Below, one piece after another: positions 16,021 to 24,906 of a DNA stretch of 64,000 nucleotides. A program made the position numbers and the translations under genes. Below the pieces are notes generated by a model. The model had not been told where the DNA came from, ran no database searches, and saw only the letters and a program-made list of their open reading frames with translations. The stretch is from JALHSW01 sp963720675 (GTDB taxonomy: Bacteria > Actinomycetota > Acidimicrobiia > IMCC26256 > PALSA-555): contig CAVRGH010000010.1 in the NCBI GenBank assembly GCA_963720675.1, positions 2,294,001 to 2,358,000 of the forward strand. The letters run 5' to 3'. How positions within the stretch are numbered: position 1 is the stretch's first letter; each line of letters begins with the position of its first letter.

Positions 16021-17151
16021 CAGAACCGCTCCGTGAAGCACCGGTGCTCGAGGCCGCCGAGGACGAGCGAGCCGTAGGCGCCGCCGATCATGAGGCGGGT
16101 CTTCTCGGCCCAGGCGAACGCATCGGGTGCGGTGACCCGCCGCACGACCTGGGTGTACCCGCCCTCGTAGACGCGGTACTCCGCCCAGGCGCCCGGGAAG
16201 TCCTTGGTGCACCCGATCTCGGCGAACGGGCGCGCGCCCGATGCCGCGAACCGACGCACCCGCGTGGTGTGGGTGTGCCCGGCGAAGTAGCCGACGAGGT
16301 TGTCGTGCCGGGCGAACGTCGCGACGAGCGCCTCGCTGTCGTCGGGTTGGATCCCGAAGTACGGCTGCGCGCGCTTCGCCTGCGCTGCTTCCGAGTCGAC
16401 GTTCCAGCAATGGTGGTGACCGAACACGATCACCGGGCCCGTCTGCTCACGCGCGAGGTCGTCGAGCCACTGCAGCTGGTCGGGCGGCAGCCGGCCCCGG
16501 TCGGTCCCGGGGATCACGGTGTCGAGGACGGCGAGCGTCACGCCGTCGAGCTCGACGGCATAGGGCGTGTCCTCGATCGCCATCGTCGGACTCGTCATCG
16601 CGTCGTGATTCCCCCGCACGTGGAAGAGGTCGTCGCCGAACACGCCGTAGGCCGCGAGGAATGCGGCGTACTCCTCCTCGGTGCCGCGGTCGGTCAGGTC
16701 CCCCTTGACCACGACGGCGTCCGGCGCGAGCGCGCGGATCTCCTCGATGGCCGCGCGGCTCATGACCTCGGGGTACGGGTCGTCACCGGGCGCGGCACGG
16801 AACTGGGGGCCGGCGGCGTCGACCTCCGCGTAGCCGGTGATGCCGCACACCGTCTCGCCGAAGTGGACGTCGTTCGTGGTCGCGACGGTGCTGAGGAGCC
16901 GCCCGGGGGGACGAGCGAGCGTCGTGCACCGGGCGGGCAGGAAGCTCCCCGGCGGCGCCCCCTCGACCTCGAGCTCGTACGGGGTGGCGGGGTCGAGGTC
17001 GGTCACACGGGCCACGTGGAACGGCCCGGTGGTGACGACTTCGTGCTCGACCGACCCGGGTGGTGATCCGTTCGCCGGGCGCGGAGGTGCACGTCACCAC
17101 GACCTCGTCGGGACCCACGCTCATCAGCTCGGCGTGGATGGGGGCCGTCAC
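16020..17151 (-). CDS. metallophosphoesterase with N-terminal beta-sandwich, frame break near 17055
   Basis: Calcineurin-like phosphoesterase. The metal-binding motifs appear in order: TNDVHFGE (D-x-H), VVKGDLTDRG (GD), VRGNHDA (GNHD), VFGHHHCWN and GYFAGHTHTTRVR (GHxH). The layout resembles CpdA-like phosphodiesterases and purple-acid-type enzymes. The first 65 residues, from a GTG at 17151, include DLDPATPYELEVEG, typical of a fibronectin-III-like domain before such enzymes. A one-base frame change near 17055 separates ERITTRVG from VEHEVVTTGPFHVARV; the protein is continuous otherwise. The last codon overlaps the CoA-transferase start. Its presence within the acyl-CoA operon is odd and its substrate is unknown. 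Confidence 0.8.
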
Positions 17152-17158
17152 GGGTTCC

Positions 17159-17416
17159 TCAGACGCGACTGCGCCGACCGACGCGGCCGGAGAACCGCCA
17201 CGGTCCCCGCTGCAGCCCGGCCCGGCGGGCCCGGATGCGCGCGGTGCTCACCCACTCGTGCAGCGTGTCGTCGAACGAAGCTGCCGAAGGTGGCACCGCC
17301 CAGGAACACGCACCGATCGCCGCGACGATCGCCGCGAGCTCGTCGGGACTCGCGTCGGGAGAGACCCCACCGAGCACCGGGGACGGACCGGGCGGCACCG
17401 GAGCCGCAGAGCTCAC
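17159..17416 (-). CDS. acyl-CoA carboxylase epsilon subunit
   Basis: An 85-residue protein directly after the carboxylase beta gene. The segment SPDELAAIVAAIGA followed by W...R.R near the end (DTLHEWVSTARIRARRAG) resembles actinobacterial AccE/PccE, small subunits that stabilise the alpha-beta carboxylase complex. The GTG start at 17416 overlaps the beta-subunit stop (GTGA), the usual arrangement for this pair. The N-terminal Pro-rich 20 residues are variable in the family. The protein is poorly conserved, so the call depends partly on context. No biotin-carrying alpha subunit gene is present in the window. Confidence 0.75.
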   Translation of the reverse strand: MSSAAPVPPGPSPVLGGVSPDASPDELAAIVAAIGACSWAVPPSAASFDDTLHEWVSTARIRARRAGLQRGPWRFSGRVGRRSRV

Positions 17417-19056
17417 AGGGGCACGTTGCCGTGCTTGCGGGACGGCGACTGCTCGCGCTTCGTGCGGAGCATCTCGAGCGAGCGGATCAACACCTTGCGC
17501 GTGTCGCGCGGGTCGATGACGTCGTCGACGTACCCGCGCTCCGCTGCGATGTACGGGTTCGCGAAGCGCTCGGTGTACTCCTCGATGAGCTCGGTGCGCT
17601 TCGCCTCGGCGTCGTCGGCCTGGTCGAGCTCCTTGCGGAAGATGATGTTCACCGCACCTTGCGGACCCATCACGGCGACCTCGGCCGACGGCCACGCGAA
17701 CGCCAGGTCGGCTCCGATCGACTTCGAGTTCATGACGACGTACGCGCCGCCGTAGGCCTTGCGCGTGATCACCTGCACGCGCGGCACGGTCGCCTCGCAG
17801 TACGCGTAGAGCAGCTTCGCGCCGTGGCGGATGATGCCGCCGTACTCCTGATCGGTACCGGGCAGGAATCCCGGAACGTCGACGAAGGTCACGAGCGGGA
17901 CGTTGAACGCGTCGCACGTCCGCACGAAGCGCGCGGCCTTCTCCGACGCGTCGATGTCGAGGGTGCCGGCGAGGTTCTGGGGCTGGTTGCCGACGATGCC
18001 GACGACGTGCCCGTCGAGCCGGGCGAACCCGCAGACGATGTTCATCGCGAAGAACTGGTGGACCTCGAAGAAGTCGCCGTCGTCGACGACCTGGCTGATG
18101 ACCGCCTTGATGTCGTAGGGCTTGTTCGGCGCGTCGGGGATGAGGGCGACGATGTCGTCGCAGCGGCGCTCGGGGTCGTCGGTGGGCTCGTAGTACGGCG
18201 GGTCCTCGAGGTTGTTCTGGGGCAGGAAGGAGATGAGGTAGCGGACCTGCTCGAGGCAGGCGTCCTCGTTCTCCGCGACGAAGCCGGCGACGCCGGACTT
18301 CGACGCGTGCGTCATCGCGCCGCCGAGCTCCTCCTGCGTGACGTCCTCGCCGGTGACGGTCTTCACGACGTCGGGACCGGTGATGAACATGTGGGACGTG
18401 CCCTTGACCATGAAGACGAAGTCGGTCATCGCCGGCGAGTAGACGGCGCCGCCGGCACACGGTCCCATGATCACGCTGATCTGCGGGATCACCCCGGACG
18501 CCTTCACGTTGCGGTGGAAGATCCCGCCGTACGCGTCGAGGCTGACGACGCCCTCCTGGATCCGGGCACCGGCGCCGTCGTTGAGCCCGACCATGGGCGC
18601 ACCGACCGACTCGGCGAGGTCCATCACCTTGTGGATCTTCTCGGCGAACACCTCACCGAGTGCGCCACCGAAGACGGTGAAGTCCTGGGAGAACACGAAC
18701 ACCTTGCGGCCGTCGATCGCGCCCCAACCCGTGACCACACCGTCGGTCAGCGGGCGGGTGTTCTCGATCCCGAAGCCGTGCGCGCGGTGGCGGGCGAGCA
18801 TGTCGAGCTCGACGAACGTGCCGGGGTCGAGCAGCTTCTCGAGGCGCTCGCGCGCGGTGAGCTTGCCGCGCTCGTGCTGGCGCGCGACCGACTTCTCGCT
18901 CCCGGCGTGCAGCGCCTGCTCACGCAGCTCGGCGAGCTGCTCGAGGCGCTCCTCGATCGGATGGGGCGTGGCGACGACGGGCGTCCCCGCGCCGTCGTCA
19001 CCGTGGAGCGCCTCGATCTCGGCCTGCTCCTGGATCTCGGACTCGTCGACTGACAT
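17413..19056 (-). CDS. pccB: propionyl-CoA carboxylase beta subunit (carboxyltransferase)
   Basis: Carboxyltransferase subunit of 547 residues transferring CO2 from biotin to propionyl-CoA (and possibly acetyl- or butyryl-CoA) to make methylmalonyl-CoA. Diagnostic stretches include RERLEKLLDPGTFVELD, GFGIENTRPLTDGVVTGWG, VFSQDFTVFGGALGE, LNDGAGARIQEGV, GPCAGGAVYSPAMTDF, DIDASEKAARFVR and TVPRVQVITRKAYGGAYVVMNSK. The Asp of FVDVPGFLPGTDQEYGGIIRHGAK is the position associated with propionyl specificity in PccB enzymes as I recall. In the ethylmalonyl-CoA pathway it would also handle propionyl-CoA formed from methylmalyl-CoA. Length and N-terminus match family norms. It overlaps the epsilon subunit by 4 bp. 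Confidence 0.95.
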   Translation of the reverse strand: MSVDESEIQEQAEIEALHGDDGAGTPVVATPHPIEERLEQLAELREQALHAGSEKSVARQHERGKLTARERLEKLLDPGTFVELDMLARHRAHGFGIENTRPLTDGVVTGWGAIDGRKVFVFSQDFTVFGGALGEVFAEKIHKVMDLAESVGAPMVGLNDGAGARIQEGVVSLDAYGGIFHRNVKASGVIPQISVIMGPCAGGAVYSPAMTDFVFMVKGTSHMFITGPDVVKTVTGEDVTQEELGGAMTHASKSGVAGFVAENEDACLEQVRYLISFLPQNNLEDPPYYEPTDDPERRCDDIVALIPDAPNKPYDIKAVISQVVDDGDFFEVHQFFAMNIVCGFARLDGHVVGIVGNQPQNLAGTLDIDASEKAARFVRTCDAFNVPLVTFVDVPGFLPGTDQEYGGIIRHGAKLLYAYCEATVPRVQVITRKAYGGAYVVMNSKSIGADLAFAWPSAEVAVMGPQGAVNIIFRKELDQADDAEAKRTELIEEYTERFANPYIAAERGYVDDVIDPRDTRKVLIRSLEMLRTKREQSPSRKHGNVPL

Positions 19057-19191
19057 GACGCGCGAGCGTAGCGGCGTCGCCGGGCGTGCCCCCGAGGCCG
19101 GCGGCCTTCAGGGACTCGATGACGGCCGCGGGACCAGTGCACCCACCACGCCGAGGATCCCGCTGGCCTCCCACTCGCCGTGGTGTGGGCG

Positions 19192-19632
19192 CTACTCCTG
19201 GACCAGCTCGATGAGGGTCCCGAACGCGGTCTTCGGGTGCACGAAGGCGACGGTCGTACCCCGGCTGCCCGGGCGGGGCGACCTCGTCGATCACCTTGTG
19301 GCCCTCGGCCTGCACGCGGCGAGCGCCGCCGCGCAGTTCTCGACGCGGTACCCGACGTGGTGGATGCCCTCACCCTTCTTCTCCAGGTACTTCGCGACCG
19401 GCGAGTCGTCGCGCACTGGCGTGAGGAGCTGGACGTACGAGTCCGCGACCTTGAGCAGCGCCTCCTCGACGCCGTCTCGCTCCACGACCTCCCGGTGGTC
19501 GACCTCGCAGCCGAACGTCGCGCGGTAGTACTCGATCGCGGCCTCGAGGTCGTTGACCGCGATCGCCACGTGGTCGATCTCGGTGAGCATCGGTCCCGAG
19601 CTGTTTGCGCCCGAGCCGCTGGTGGGTGTCAT
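19192..19632 (-). CDS. methylmalonyl-/ethylmalonyl-CoA epimerase, two frame breaks
   Basis: Vicinal-oxygen-chelate epimerase converting the S and R forms of 2-methylmalonyl-CoA and, in this pathway, ethylmalonyl-CoA. LTEIDHVAIAVNDLEAAIEYY carries the first metal His and GIHHVGYRVEN the second. QAEGHKVIDEVA and then TVAFVHPKTAFGTLIELVQE carry the final metal Glu. The last two parts lie in different frames, so one-base changes are needed near 19318 and near 19275. Both sit in GC-rich runs and the rebuilt protein (about 146 residues) has normal length. The ATG at 19632 overlaps the ccr stop (ATGA); the inner ATG at 19590 (MLTEIDHVA) is the alternative start. Confidence 0.85.
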
Positions 19633-20975
19633 CCGTGCCTCCGGAAGAGCGTGATCTGGGGGAGCAGCTCCGCGCGCCGCTCCGGGTTCGTGACGCCAAG
19701 GCCTTCCTCCGGCGCCAGCGCGAGCACGCCGATCTTCCCCTCGTGCAGGTTGTGGTGCACCTGGTACGCGGCCTCGCCGACGTCGTCGAGCGCGTACACC
19801 GTCGAGAGCGTCGGGTGGATCCTGCCTTCGCAGACCAGGCGGTTGGCCTCCCATGCCTCTCGGTAGTTGGCGAAGTGGCAGCCCTTCAGCGTCTTGAGGT
19901 TCATCCAGAGGTACCGGTTGTCATACTCGATGGTGAAGCCGCTGGTCGCGGCGCAGGTGATGATCATCCCACCGCGCTTCGCGACGAACACCGACGCGCC
20001 CATCGTCTGGCGACCCGGGTGCTCGAACACGATGTCGGGATCGACGCCGACGAGCTCACGGATCTTCTTCCCGAAGCGCCGCCACTCGGCCGGGTCCTGG
20101 GTGTGCTCGTCGGACCAGAACTTGAACGCCTCGGCCTTCCGGTCGATGACCGCCTCGCAGCCCAGCTCGTGGAGGAGCGCGGCGCGCTCGGGCGAGGACA
20201 CGACGCCGACCGGCGTGCCCCCTCCGTTGAGCACGTACTGGACCGCGTAGGCGCCGATCCCGCCGCTCGCACCCCAGATGAGGACCGTCTGGCCCTGCGT
20301 CATCTGCGACCCGTTGGGGCTGACGATCATCCGGTAGCTCGTGGAGTTGGTGAGCGCGTTGACCGCGGCCTCCTCCCAGGTGAGGTGTTCGGGCTTCGGC
20401 ATGAGCTGGTTCGCGCGCACGAGCGCGATCTCCGCCAGCCCGCCGTAGTTCGACTCGAAGCCCCAGATGCGCTGGTTCGCCGCAAGCATCGAGTCGTCGT
20501 GGGCCGACGGGTCCTGGTCGTCCACGTAGTTGCAGTGCACGGTGACCGCGTCGCCCGGCTTCCACTGGCGAACCGCAGAGCCCACTCGCAGCACGACGCC
20601 CGCCGCGTCGCTCCCGAGCACGTGGAACGGCTGGTCGTGCCGCGCGCCCCAGACGCTCTCCTTACCGAGCCGCTTGAGGAACTGGAACGTCGGCAGCGGT
20701 TCGAAGATCGCGGACCAGACCGTGTTGAAGTTGATGGAGCTCGCCATGACGGCGACGTAGGCCTCGTCGGGCGCGAGCTCGGGGAGCGCGACGTCGTCGA
20801 CGTGCAACGACTGGCGCGGATCCTTCTCCTCGGACGGCATCCCGTCGAACATGGTCTGCTCGTCGGCGCGCACGACCGCGGCGCGGAACGCTTCGGGGAG
20901 CGGCAACGCCGCGAGGTCCTCGGCGGGCGCGCCCTCGAGGATCGCGGTTCGGATGGCATCGATCTCGGTGCTCAT
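19629..20975 (-). CDS. ccrA: crotonyl-CoA carboxylase/reductase
   Basis: NADPH-dependent medium-chain dehydrogenase/reductase of 448 residues, reductively carboxylating crotonyl-CoA to (2S)-ethylmalonyl-CoA, the key step of the ethylmalonyl-CoA pathway. Typical Ccr stretches: SSINFNTVWSAIFEP, FLKRLGKESVWGARHDQPFHVLGSD, GDAVTVHCNYVDDQDP, ILRIWGFESNYGGLAE-like (here QRIWGFESNYGGLAE), WGASGGIGAYAVQYV (nucleotide-binding GxxGxxG), DPDIVFEHPGRQT and GCHFANYREAWEAN. First gene of the minus-strand operon ccr-epi-pccB-pccE-phosphoesterase-caiB, with overlaps at most joints. The ATG at 20975 gives an N-terminus like those of other Ccr proteins. It can also supply ethylmalonyl-CoA to polyketide synthases in other bacteria, but no such synthase is in the window. 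Confidence 0.95.
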   Translation of the reverse strand: MSTEIDAIRTAILEGAPAEDLAALPLPEAFRAAVVRADEQTMFDGMPSEEKDPRQSLHVDDVALPELAPDEAYVAVMASSINFNTVWSAIFEPLPTFQFLKRLGKESVWGARHDQPFHVLGSDAAGVVLRVGSAVRQWKPGDAVTVHCNYVDDQDPSAHDDSMLAANQRIWGFESNYGGLAEIALVRANQLMPKPEHLTWEEAAVNALTNSTSYRMIVSPNGSQMTQGQTVLIWGASGGIGAYAVQYVLNGGGTPVGVVSSPERAALLHELGCEAVIDRKAEAFKFWSDEHTQDPAEWRRFGKKIRELVGVDPDIVFEHPGRQTMGASVFVAKRGGMIITCAATSGFTIEYDNRYLWMNLKTLKGCHFANYREAWEANRLVCEGRIHPTLSTVYALDDVGEAAYQVHHNLHEGKIGVLALAPEEGLGVTNPERRAELLPQITLFRRHG

Positions 20976-21175
20976 GCTCCCGAGGCTAGGCGGGACGGCA
21001 ACGGCGGGATCATTGGGCGCCTCCTCCCTGGTCGCGGCTCGGCTGGAGCCAAGACGACACGGGGTGGCTACCATCCGGTAACTCGTCGTCCACTTCCTCA
21101 CCACCCAATTCGCCGACCGTTCACCAACATCCAGCGCCCGCAGCGCCTCCAGGCTGCGTGGACAGGAGGATCTCC

Positions 21176-22357
21176 ATGCCCGGTTCCGTCATCGTCTCGA
21201 CCGCTCGCACCCCGATCGGCAAGCTCTCCGGAGCGTTCGCATCGCTCACCGCGATGGACCTGGGCGGGTTCGCCATCAAGGCGGCGCTCGAGCGCGGCGG
21301 CGTCGGCCCCGAGCAGGTCGACTACGTGATCATGGGTCATGTGCTCCAGGCGGGGCAGGGCCAGATCACGGCTCGCCAGGCTGCCGCGAAGGCGGGAATC
21401 CCGATGACGGTCCCGGCGCTCACCGTCAACAAGGTGTGCCTCTCCGGCATCAATGCGCTCTACCTCGCCGACCAGATGATCCAGTCCGGCGACGCGGAGG
21501 TCGTCGTCGCGGGTGGCATGGAGTCGATGACGCAGGCGCCCTACGTGCTCGCCGGCGCGCGCGCCGGATACCGCATGGGGAACGCAGAGATGCAGGACTC
21601 GCTGATCCACGACGGACTCTGGTGCGCGTTCGACATGGAGCACATGGGGACCGGGACCCAGCGGTACGCGAACGAGCGCGAGATCTCGCGCGACGCGCAG
21701 GACGACCTCGCGGCGAAGAGCCATGACCGGGCCGCGTCCGCCATCAAGGAAGGGCGCCTCGCCGACGAGATCGCGCCGGTCGAGATCCCGCAGCGCAAGG
21801 GCGACCCGATCCTCGTCGACGAGGACGAGGGCGTCCGCCCGGAGACGACGCTGGAGTCGCTCGGCAAGCTGAAGCCGGCGTTCCACAAGGACGGCACGAT
21901 CACCGCCGGGAACGCGTCGCAGATCTCCGACGGTGGGGCGGCACTCGTCATGACCAGCCGCGAGAAGGCGGACGAGCTCGGCCTGACCCCGATCGCCGAG
22001 CTGCTCAGCTACGGGATGGTCGCGGGGCCGGACCCCTCGCTCCTGCACCAGCCGTCCCGAGCGATCAAGCGTGCGCTCGAGCCGATCGACACGAAGGTCA
22101 AGGACCTCGACCTCCTCGAGATCAACGAGGCCTTTGCGGCCGTCGGCGTCGCCTCGATGCGGGACCTCGGCATCAGCGACGACATCGTCAACGTCAACGG
22201 CGGCGCCATCGCACTCGGCCACCCGGTCGGGATGTCGGGGGCCCGGATCGTGCTGACGCTCGTCAACGAGCTCCGGCGCCGGGGCGGCGGCACGGGTGCC
22301 GCAGCGCTCTGCGGCGGTGGCGGACAGGGCGACGCGGCGATCGTCCGTTCGCTCTAG
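21176..22357 (+). CDS. acetyl-CoA C-acetyltransferase (thiolase)
   Basis: Biosynthetic-type thiolase of 393 residues condensing two acetyl-CoA to acetoacetyl-CoA, the entry step to polyhydroxybutyrate or the ethylmalonyl-CoA pathway. Cys88 lies in NKVCLSGINALY (acyl-enzyme nucleophile). The C-terminal NVNGGAIALGHPVGMSGAR carries the His and ALCGGGGQGDA the second Cys. A strong ribosome site AGGAGGA at 21164-21170 sits five bases before the ATG and fixes the start over the upstream in-frame ATG at 21158. It is divergent from ccrA, and the 200-bp gap between them is likely to hold both promoters. PhaA and AtoB functions cannot be separated by sequence reading alone. Confidence 0.93.
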   Translation: MPGSVIVSTARTPIGKLSGAFASLTAMDLGGFAIKAALERGGVGPEQVDYVIMGHVLQAGQGQITARQAAAKAGIPMTVPALTVNKVCLSGINALYLADQMIQSGDAEVVVAGGMESMTQAPYVLAGARAGYRMGNAEMQDSLIHDGLWCAFDMEHMGTGTQRYANEREISRDAQDDLAAKSHDRAASAIKEGRLADEIAPVEIPQRKGDPILVDEDEGVRPETTLESLGKLKPAFHKDGTITAGNASQISDGGAALVMTSREKADELGLTPIAELLSYGMVAGPDPSLLHQPSRAIKRALEPIDTKVKDLDLLEINEAFAAVGVASMRDLGISDDIVNVNGGAIALGHPVGMSGARIVLTLVNELRRRGGGTGAAALCGGGGQGDAAIVRSL

Positions 22358-22360
22358 ACA

Positions 22361-22381
22361 CGCCGCACCACGGTGCGGGCG
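22361..22381 (+). terminator. weak hairpin after the thiolase gene
   Basis: GCACC and GGTGC, separated by two bases, are extended by CGCC and GGCG with one bulge, just after the thiolase stop. There is no U-rich tail, so it is a weak candidate intrinsic terminator. Confidence 0.3.
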
Positions 22382-22419
22382 TCCTGTAAGCGCGTCCGTC
22401 GCCAGGGCATCCTTCTTCG

Positions 22420-23976
22420 GTGACCGGTCGACGCGCGCTGCTCGCCCTCGGACTCCTCGCCCTGCTCGTCCTCGCCGGCTGTCGTCCCGAGGTCGAGTTC
22501 GATCTCGACGGCCGACAGTCCCAGATCGACGCGGTCGACGTGCTCGCGACGGTGCAGGCAGACGGCGTCGTGCACTTCGAGCAGCGCTACACGTTCGCAT
22601 CCGACGACGGTGGGACCGTGGCGCTCCCCGCCGACCTCGTGAACGAGTCGCTCTCTCCCGCGGCGATCGACGCAGTGGGCGGCGTGCGCAACGTCACCGT
22701 CGACGGAGCGCCCGCGACGCCCGGCGGCGGGACGTTCACCCCCGAGCTCCAGATCAACGGCAAGCGCGCGACCGTCGCGTTCGACCAGGTCGGCGTCGCG
22801 GACCGTTACACCGACATCGGCGTCGTGAAGCTCGACGTCCTCGATTCGCCCGAGGACGCGTCGCGCCAAGATCCCGACGTCGCGCTGCGCGGCACCGTCG
22901 TCCTGCCGGCCGACGCGCCCGGCACGGTCGACGCGCACCTCCATGGCGGACGCGACCGCTCGGTGAGCGTCGACGGCTCGGAGGTGACGTTCTCATCGGA
23001 GGCTCCGATCTGGCAGCCCAGCCAATCCCTCGATGTCGCGTTCCCCGAGTCGTGGCTCGCGGCGATGCCCCAGACCCCGATCCCGTGGGCCGGCAACTTC
23101 GCGTCGGAGCAGGCGGTGCGCGACCAGGCCGACACCAGCACCGAGTCGACGTTGGGCGGCCTCGACAACCAGGCCGAACTGAGCCGGTGGATCCTCACCG
23201 CGGTCGCCTTCGGCCTGCCGCTGATCTTCTGGACCTTCGTGGTCATCGGTCTCGTCCGCCGGCTCCGAGAACGCAAGCGCGTCGTCGGCAACGTCCCCGA
23301 GCACCTCAGCGACCCGCCGACCGCGGTCGACCCTGCGATCGTCGCCGTCCTCGACGGCGAGGGGAGTCCGGAGAAGACGGCCGTCGCCGGCACCGTCCTC
23401 GACCTCGCCGGGCGCAAGGCCATCGATCTGCAGGAGTACGGCGACAAGGTCGTGATCAAGGTGCCGCTCGAGACCATGGGCGTGAACGACAGCGAACGCG
23501 TCGTCCTCGACGAGCTGCGCAAGCAGGCCACCCCCGAGGGCGTGCTCGAGACCGGGCAGCACGTCTGGCGGCAGCCCACCCGCTGGTGGCGCACCTACCG
23601 GCGTGACGTCGTGAAGCGGGCCCGGGGCATGGGCCTCGTCGAACGTTGGCTCCCGCTCGCGTCCTTCTCCGGCGCGCTCATCACGACCGGGATCGGGATG
23701 TCGATCTTCTTCTTCACCCAGCCGGTCATCTACTTCACGATCGTGTTCGGGGCGATGATCGTCGGCTACATCATCTCGTTCATCAGCGGGTACACGCTGA
23801 CGAACAAGGGATGGCGCCAGCGCGCCCTCTGGCGCACGTTCGCGAAGTACATCCACGACCACGGCGAGATCGACAAGGTGGTCGGCCCGGCCGGCATCGT
23901 GGTGTGGGGTCCGTACCTCACCTACGGCGCGGTGCTCGACGAGGCGCACGCGGCCGCGCGGCCACTCACCCCCTGA
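22420..23976 (+). CDS. DUF2207-like membrane lipoprotein
   Basis: A 518-residue predicted membrane protein. A signal segment LLALGLLALLVLAGC ends in a lipobox (LAGC). A roughly 200-residue extracytoplasmic beta-rich region follows (AVDVLATVQADGVVHFEQRYTF), then a transmembrane segment near 265-287 (ILTAVAFGLPLIFWTFVVIGLV), a cytoplasmic domain, and two further membrane segments (FSGALITTGIGMSIFFF and VIYFTIVFGAMIVGYII). The layout matches the DUF2207 family, whose function is not established. The GTG at 22420 is the only start giving a complete signal sequence. The protein has one more hydrophobic pair than the minimum, as is usual in this family. Confidence 0.75.
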   Translation: MTGRRALLALGLLALLVLAGCRPEVEFDLDGRQSQIDAVDVLATVQADGVVHFEQRYTFASDDGGTVALPADLVNESLSPAAIDAVGGVRNVTVDGAPATPGGGTFTPELQINGKRATVAFDQVGVADRYTDIGVVKLDVLDSPEDASRQDPDVALRGTVVLPADAPGTVDAHLHGGRDRSVSVDGSEVTFSSEAPIWQPSQSLDVAFPESWLAAMPQTPIPWAGNFASEQAVRDQADTSTESTLGGLDNQAELSRWILTAVAFGLPLIFWTFVVIGLVRRLRERKRVVGNVPEHLSDPPTAVDPAIVAVLDGEGSPEKTAVAGTVLDLAGRKAIDLQEYGDKVVIKVPLETMGVNDSERVVLDELRKQATPEGVLETGQHVWRQPTRWWRTYRRDVVKRARGMGLVERWLPLASFSGALITTGIGMSIFFFTQPVIYFTIVFGAMIVGYIISFISGYTLTNKGWRQRALWRTFAKYIHDHGEIDKVVGPAGIVVWGPYLTYGAVLDEAHAAARPLTP

Positions 23977-23997
23977 GCTGCCCCTCGGGTGTCGCGG

Positions 23998-24337
23998 TCA
24001 GTTGGTGCTGACGTCGACCGAGCCGAACGCGAGCAGCACGATCGTGAGCGCGATCCAGACGAACCCGAGCACGATGCCCGCGGTCGCCATGCCGTCACCG
24101 CTCTGCGTGCCCTGGGAGTCGCGGATCTGACCCTTTGCGACGAACCCGAAGATGATCCCGAGGATCCCGGGGATCAGACAGAGGAAGCCGGCGATGCCGC
24201 ACACGAGCGCGGCGACCGCCATCGGGTTGTTCCGGGTCGGCTGGAGTGGCGGGTACGACTGCCAGCCGCCACCGGGCGGCGGCGGAGGCGGGGGCGGGAG
24301 GACCGTCCGGGCCACCGGGGCTGTTCCATCCGGACAT
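23998..24337 (-). CDS. DUF4190-like small membrane protein, frame break near 24290
   Basis: A small membrane protein with a Pro/Gly-rich cytoplasmic start and two hydrophobic helices: VAALVCGIAGFLCLIPGILGIIFGFVAKGQI and GMATAGIVLGFVWIALTIVLLAFG. The pattern (helix, GxxAxxQI loop, helix) fits the DUF4190 family of actinobacteria. From the ATG at 24337 it reads MSGWNSPGGPDGPP, then needs a one-base shift within a CCCGCCCCCGCC run to reach the poly-proline stretch and GGGWQSYPP. Without the shift a start at 24315 gives 105 residues. The function is unknown. It converges on the DUF2207-like gene with 21 bp between stops. Confidence 0.65.
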
Positions 24338-24442
24338 CTCGACTCCCTGCTGGTGGCCGTGTACGGGCTTGCCTACCGGGCGCGCTCCCCGGCGTCAACG
24401 ACCCCTCGACGACCAGGGCTCGCTACGCTGCCTTGCGTGGTG

Positions 24443-24880
24443 ATGCCCCAGACCGCTCCCCCGACCGCTCCCCAGACCGTGCCCCGGCGCGTGTCGCAGA
24501 AGGTCACCCAACAGTTCAGCGGAACCACGAAGATCGACCTGCGCGAGGTCCGCATCGCCGGCGCTGCGATGCTCGGCGTCGCGGCGGTACGCCCGCTGGT
24601 GCCGTTCGAGTTCGTCCCGCCGTGTCCGCTCAAGACCGTCACCGGGATCCCTTGTCCCTTCTGCGGGATGACGCGCGGCGTCACCTCGCTCGTGCACGGA
24701 GACTTTGCGCACGCACTGCTCATGAACCCGGCGTCCTTCCTCGCCGTCGCGCTCGCGGTCGTGCTGCTCGTGCAATGGAGGACCAAGAAGGTCGTGATCC
24801 CGGTCTGGGTCATCGCCGTGGTCATGGCCGTCATGTGGTCCTGGCAGATCTTCAAGTACGCCACCGGAAGACCGACCTGA
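24443..24880 (+). CDS. DUF2752 domain-containing membrane protein
   Basis: A 145-residue protein with the DUF2752 hallmark IPCPFCGMTRGVTSLVHGDFAHALLMNPASF: two cysteines, GMTR, then the helix leading into NP. The hydrophobic segments FLAVALAVVLLVQW and VVIPVWVIAVVMAVMWSW are probable membrane helices. The N-terminal 30 residues are Thr/Pro-rich and variable. The start is uncertain: GTG GTG ATG codons lie in a row at 24437, 24440 and 24443. The family's function is not established; the clustered cysteines could bind metal. It is followed within 30 bp by another small membrane protein on the same strand. Confidence 0.75.
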   Translation: MPQTAPPTAPQTVPRRVSQKVTQQFSGTTKIDLREVRIAGAAMLGVAAVRPLVPFEFVPPCPLKTVTGIPCPFCGMTRGVTSLVHGDFAHALLMNPASFLAVALAVVLLVQWRTKKVVIPVWVIAVVMAVMWSWQIFKYATGRPT

Positions 24881-24906
24881 ATGACCGCACGGACGCAGGG
24901 AGCCCG

